Source: CALXZG01 sp034184445 | Lineage (GTDB): Bacteria > Pseudomonadota > Alphaproteobacteria > CAAHEQ01 > UBA3637 | Assembly: GCA_034184445.1 (NCBI GenBank) | Contig: JAXFZX010000074.1 | Span: 1-5,960 of the forward strand | DNA: 5,960 bases | Direction: 5' to 3' | Shown here: piece after piece, positions 4,901-5,960 of the stretch | Layout: the number at the start of each line of letters is the position of its first letter | Numbering within the stretch: position 1 is the first letter of the stretch | The notes under the pieces: model-generated | The model's database searches: none | What the model saw: only the letters and a program-made list of their open reading frames with translations | What the model was told of the DNA's origin: nothing | Position numbers and translations under genes: made by a program

Positions 4901-5960
4901 ATGAAAAAAGTATTCATATTAGGATTGCTTATGATGGGATTGGTTTCATGCGCGGATAAAGGTCCCGTTGCCCCAAAAGAGGGGCGTCAAAGCGTTGGTG
5001 AAATTTTAAGTGAGCCAGTTCAATCCACCGAAACGGTTAAAGCGGATAAGCCTCAATCGGTGACGACATGGGCATTTATTAATAAAAATGCCACCAATAG
5101 GAAGCCACAAGCCACTATTCGTCAGTTTCCCAAGTTCGTCCGATCTGTGTCTATCGGGAAAGGTATCAATGAAGATAATCAAACCCTTGGTGGGCCGGTT
5201 GTTTTAAGTGGTATCATTTATACTTTGGACAGCCGCTTTACCTTACAAGCGACAGAGTTAAAAACAGGTAAAATTTTATGGCGACAATCATTGGCCAATA
5301 TAACAGGAACAACCGCTAAAAGTATCGGGTTGGCCATCTACCATCAGAAATTATATGCTGTAGCTGGGAACGGTTTGATTGTTGCCCTAAATTTATCCGG
5401 AAAACAAATTTGGAAGCGAGAACTAAATATCCCATTAAGATCTAACCCGATCTTGGACAGCAATCGCCTATTTGTGTCCTCTATTCACAATCAATTATTT
5501 GTCCTGAATGCCGATAACGGACAAGAGCTGTGGCACTATACCGGTGAACGGTCCATTACAAATTTCTTTGGTATGGGGGAACCGGCCGTGCGGGGGAATA
5601 TCACCGTAATGCCAACAACTGACGGCCGCGTAAATGCCTTTGATACAACAACGGGTATGACCCTATGGTCACAGGATATGTGGACAAAAAAAACATATAA
5701 CCCCATACTGGATATTCCCCATGTGACGGCCGCACCGGTTATTGATACGGATACGGTTTATTTGGTGGGAAATGCCGGCAAAACGGGGGCATTTCATTTA
5801 ACAACAGGTATGCCAATTTTTACAACCGGGATCGGGGGGCGGGAAACACCAGCAATTGGGGGAAATGCCCTATATATTGTGACGAATCAAAAAGAATTGG
5901 TGGCCTTAGACAAAAAAGAGGGGCGCTTATTTTGGAAAACGACTTTAAATGCCTCCGATG
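4901..5960 (+). CDS. bamB: BamB-like outer-membrane assembly lipoprotein, 3' end outside the window
   Basis: The first 353 residues of a PQQ-like beta-propeller lipoprotein; the frame is open to the window edge. Residues 1-16 are a lipoprotein signal ending in the lipobox LVSC, with Cys17 the lipidated residue. Ala18 follows, so there is no Asp at +2 inner-membrane retention signal and outer-membrane sorting is expected. After a linker rich in polar residues (18-75), six propeller motifs of the D-x-x-T-G-x-x-L-W kind appear, at about 117-127, 162-171, 201-211, 246-256, 297-307 and 335-345. BamB has eight blades, so roughly two remain beyond the edge. BamB is a BAM-complex subunit that helps deliver beta-barrel proteins to BamA. 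The start is 8 nt after the YfgM-like stop; GGAG at 4886-4889 overlaps the upstream stop region at a rather long 11-nt spacing. A PQQ dehydrogenase is unlikely given the size, lipobox and neighbour. Confidence 0.88.
   Translation, partial: MKKVFILGLLMMGLVSCADKGPVAPKEGRQSVGEILSEPVQSTETVKADKPQSVTTWAFINKNATNRKPQATIRQFPKFVRSVSIGKGINEDNQTLGGPVVLSGIIYTLDSRFTLQATELKTGKILWRQSLANITGTTAKSIGLAIYHQKLYAVAGNGLIVALNLSGKQIWKRELNIPLRSNPILDSNRLFVSSIHNQLFVLNADNGQELWHYTGERSITNFFGMGEPAVRGNITVMPTTDGRVNAFDTTTGMTLWSQDMWTKKTYNPILDIPHVTAAPVIDTDTVYLVGNAGKTGAFHLTTGMPIFTTGIGGRETPAIGGNALYIVTNQKELVALDKKEGRLFWKTTLNASD

Noticed and set aside
1..5960. Defence system, CRISPR array, transposon or prophage
   Set aside because: No repeats with regular spacing, no transposase, integrase or nuclease motifs, no terminal inverted repeats, and no tRNA-like fold were seen.

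Overview
The window looks like chromosomal DNA from a low-G+C Gram-negative bacterium. The best guess is a host-associated or gut alphaproteobacterium, but this is inferred only from gene content and A/T-rich codon use. The Gram-negative assignment rests on the right-hand pair of genes: a single-pass membrane TPR protein of the YfgM/TPR_21 type, followed 8 bp later by a BamB-like outer-membrane lipoprotein. In many proteobacteria this pair sits just upstream of der. Standard genetic code fits: all visible Trp residues are TGG, and no core gene has an internal TGA.

Layout, left to right. (1) Minus strand, 24-317: a small secreted low-complexity protein (His/Gly-rich start, Pro-Ala-Val-rich tail) with a near-perfect extended -10 promoter. 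(2) Minus strand, 530-844: a classical thioredoxin with its own consensus-like promoter. (3) Plus strand, 1051-3390: a tight three-gene operon of a thioredoxin-type glutathione peroxidase, a CDF metal-efflux protein with an Asn/Asp metal site and a doubled cytoplasmic domain, and a flavodoxin-fold FMN protein with a four-Cys cluster. (4) Minus strand, 3419-3997: a short ankyrin-repeat protein convergent with the operon. Its leader has a perfect AGGAGG separated from the ATG by a hairpin. (5) Plus strand, from 4206: the yfgM-like gene, then bamB, which runs off the right edge.

How the genes may work together: thioredoxin is the expected electron donor for a Cys-type GPx whose three cysteines have the spacing of yeast Gpx3. 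The two genes diverge from a shared 206-bp intergenic region. Cotranscription of the peroxidase with a possible Mn(II)-type CDF exporter and a flavoprotein suggests a redox and metal homeostasis cassette; this is inference. The yfgM-bamB pair belongs to envelope biogenesis (Sec-translocon-associated chaperoning and the BAM complex) and is a separate housekeeping unit.

I found no RNA genes, mobile elements, CRISPR arrays or defence system. No stretch longer than 300 bp lacks a gene. Five sigma70-like promoters are readable; four of them have a 17-bp spacer and recognisable -35 and -10 boxes. I do not see a clearly new biological system. The items most worth a second look are the ankyrin leader hairpin, the metal/redox operon and the small secreted protein.
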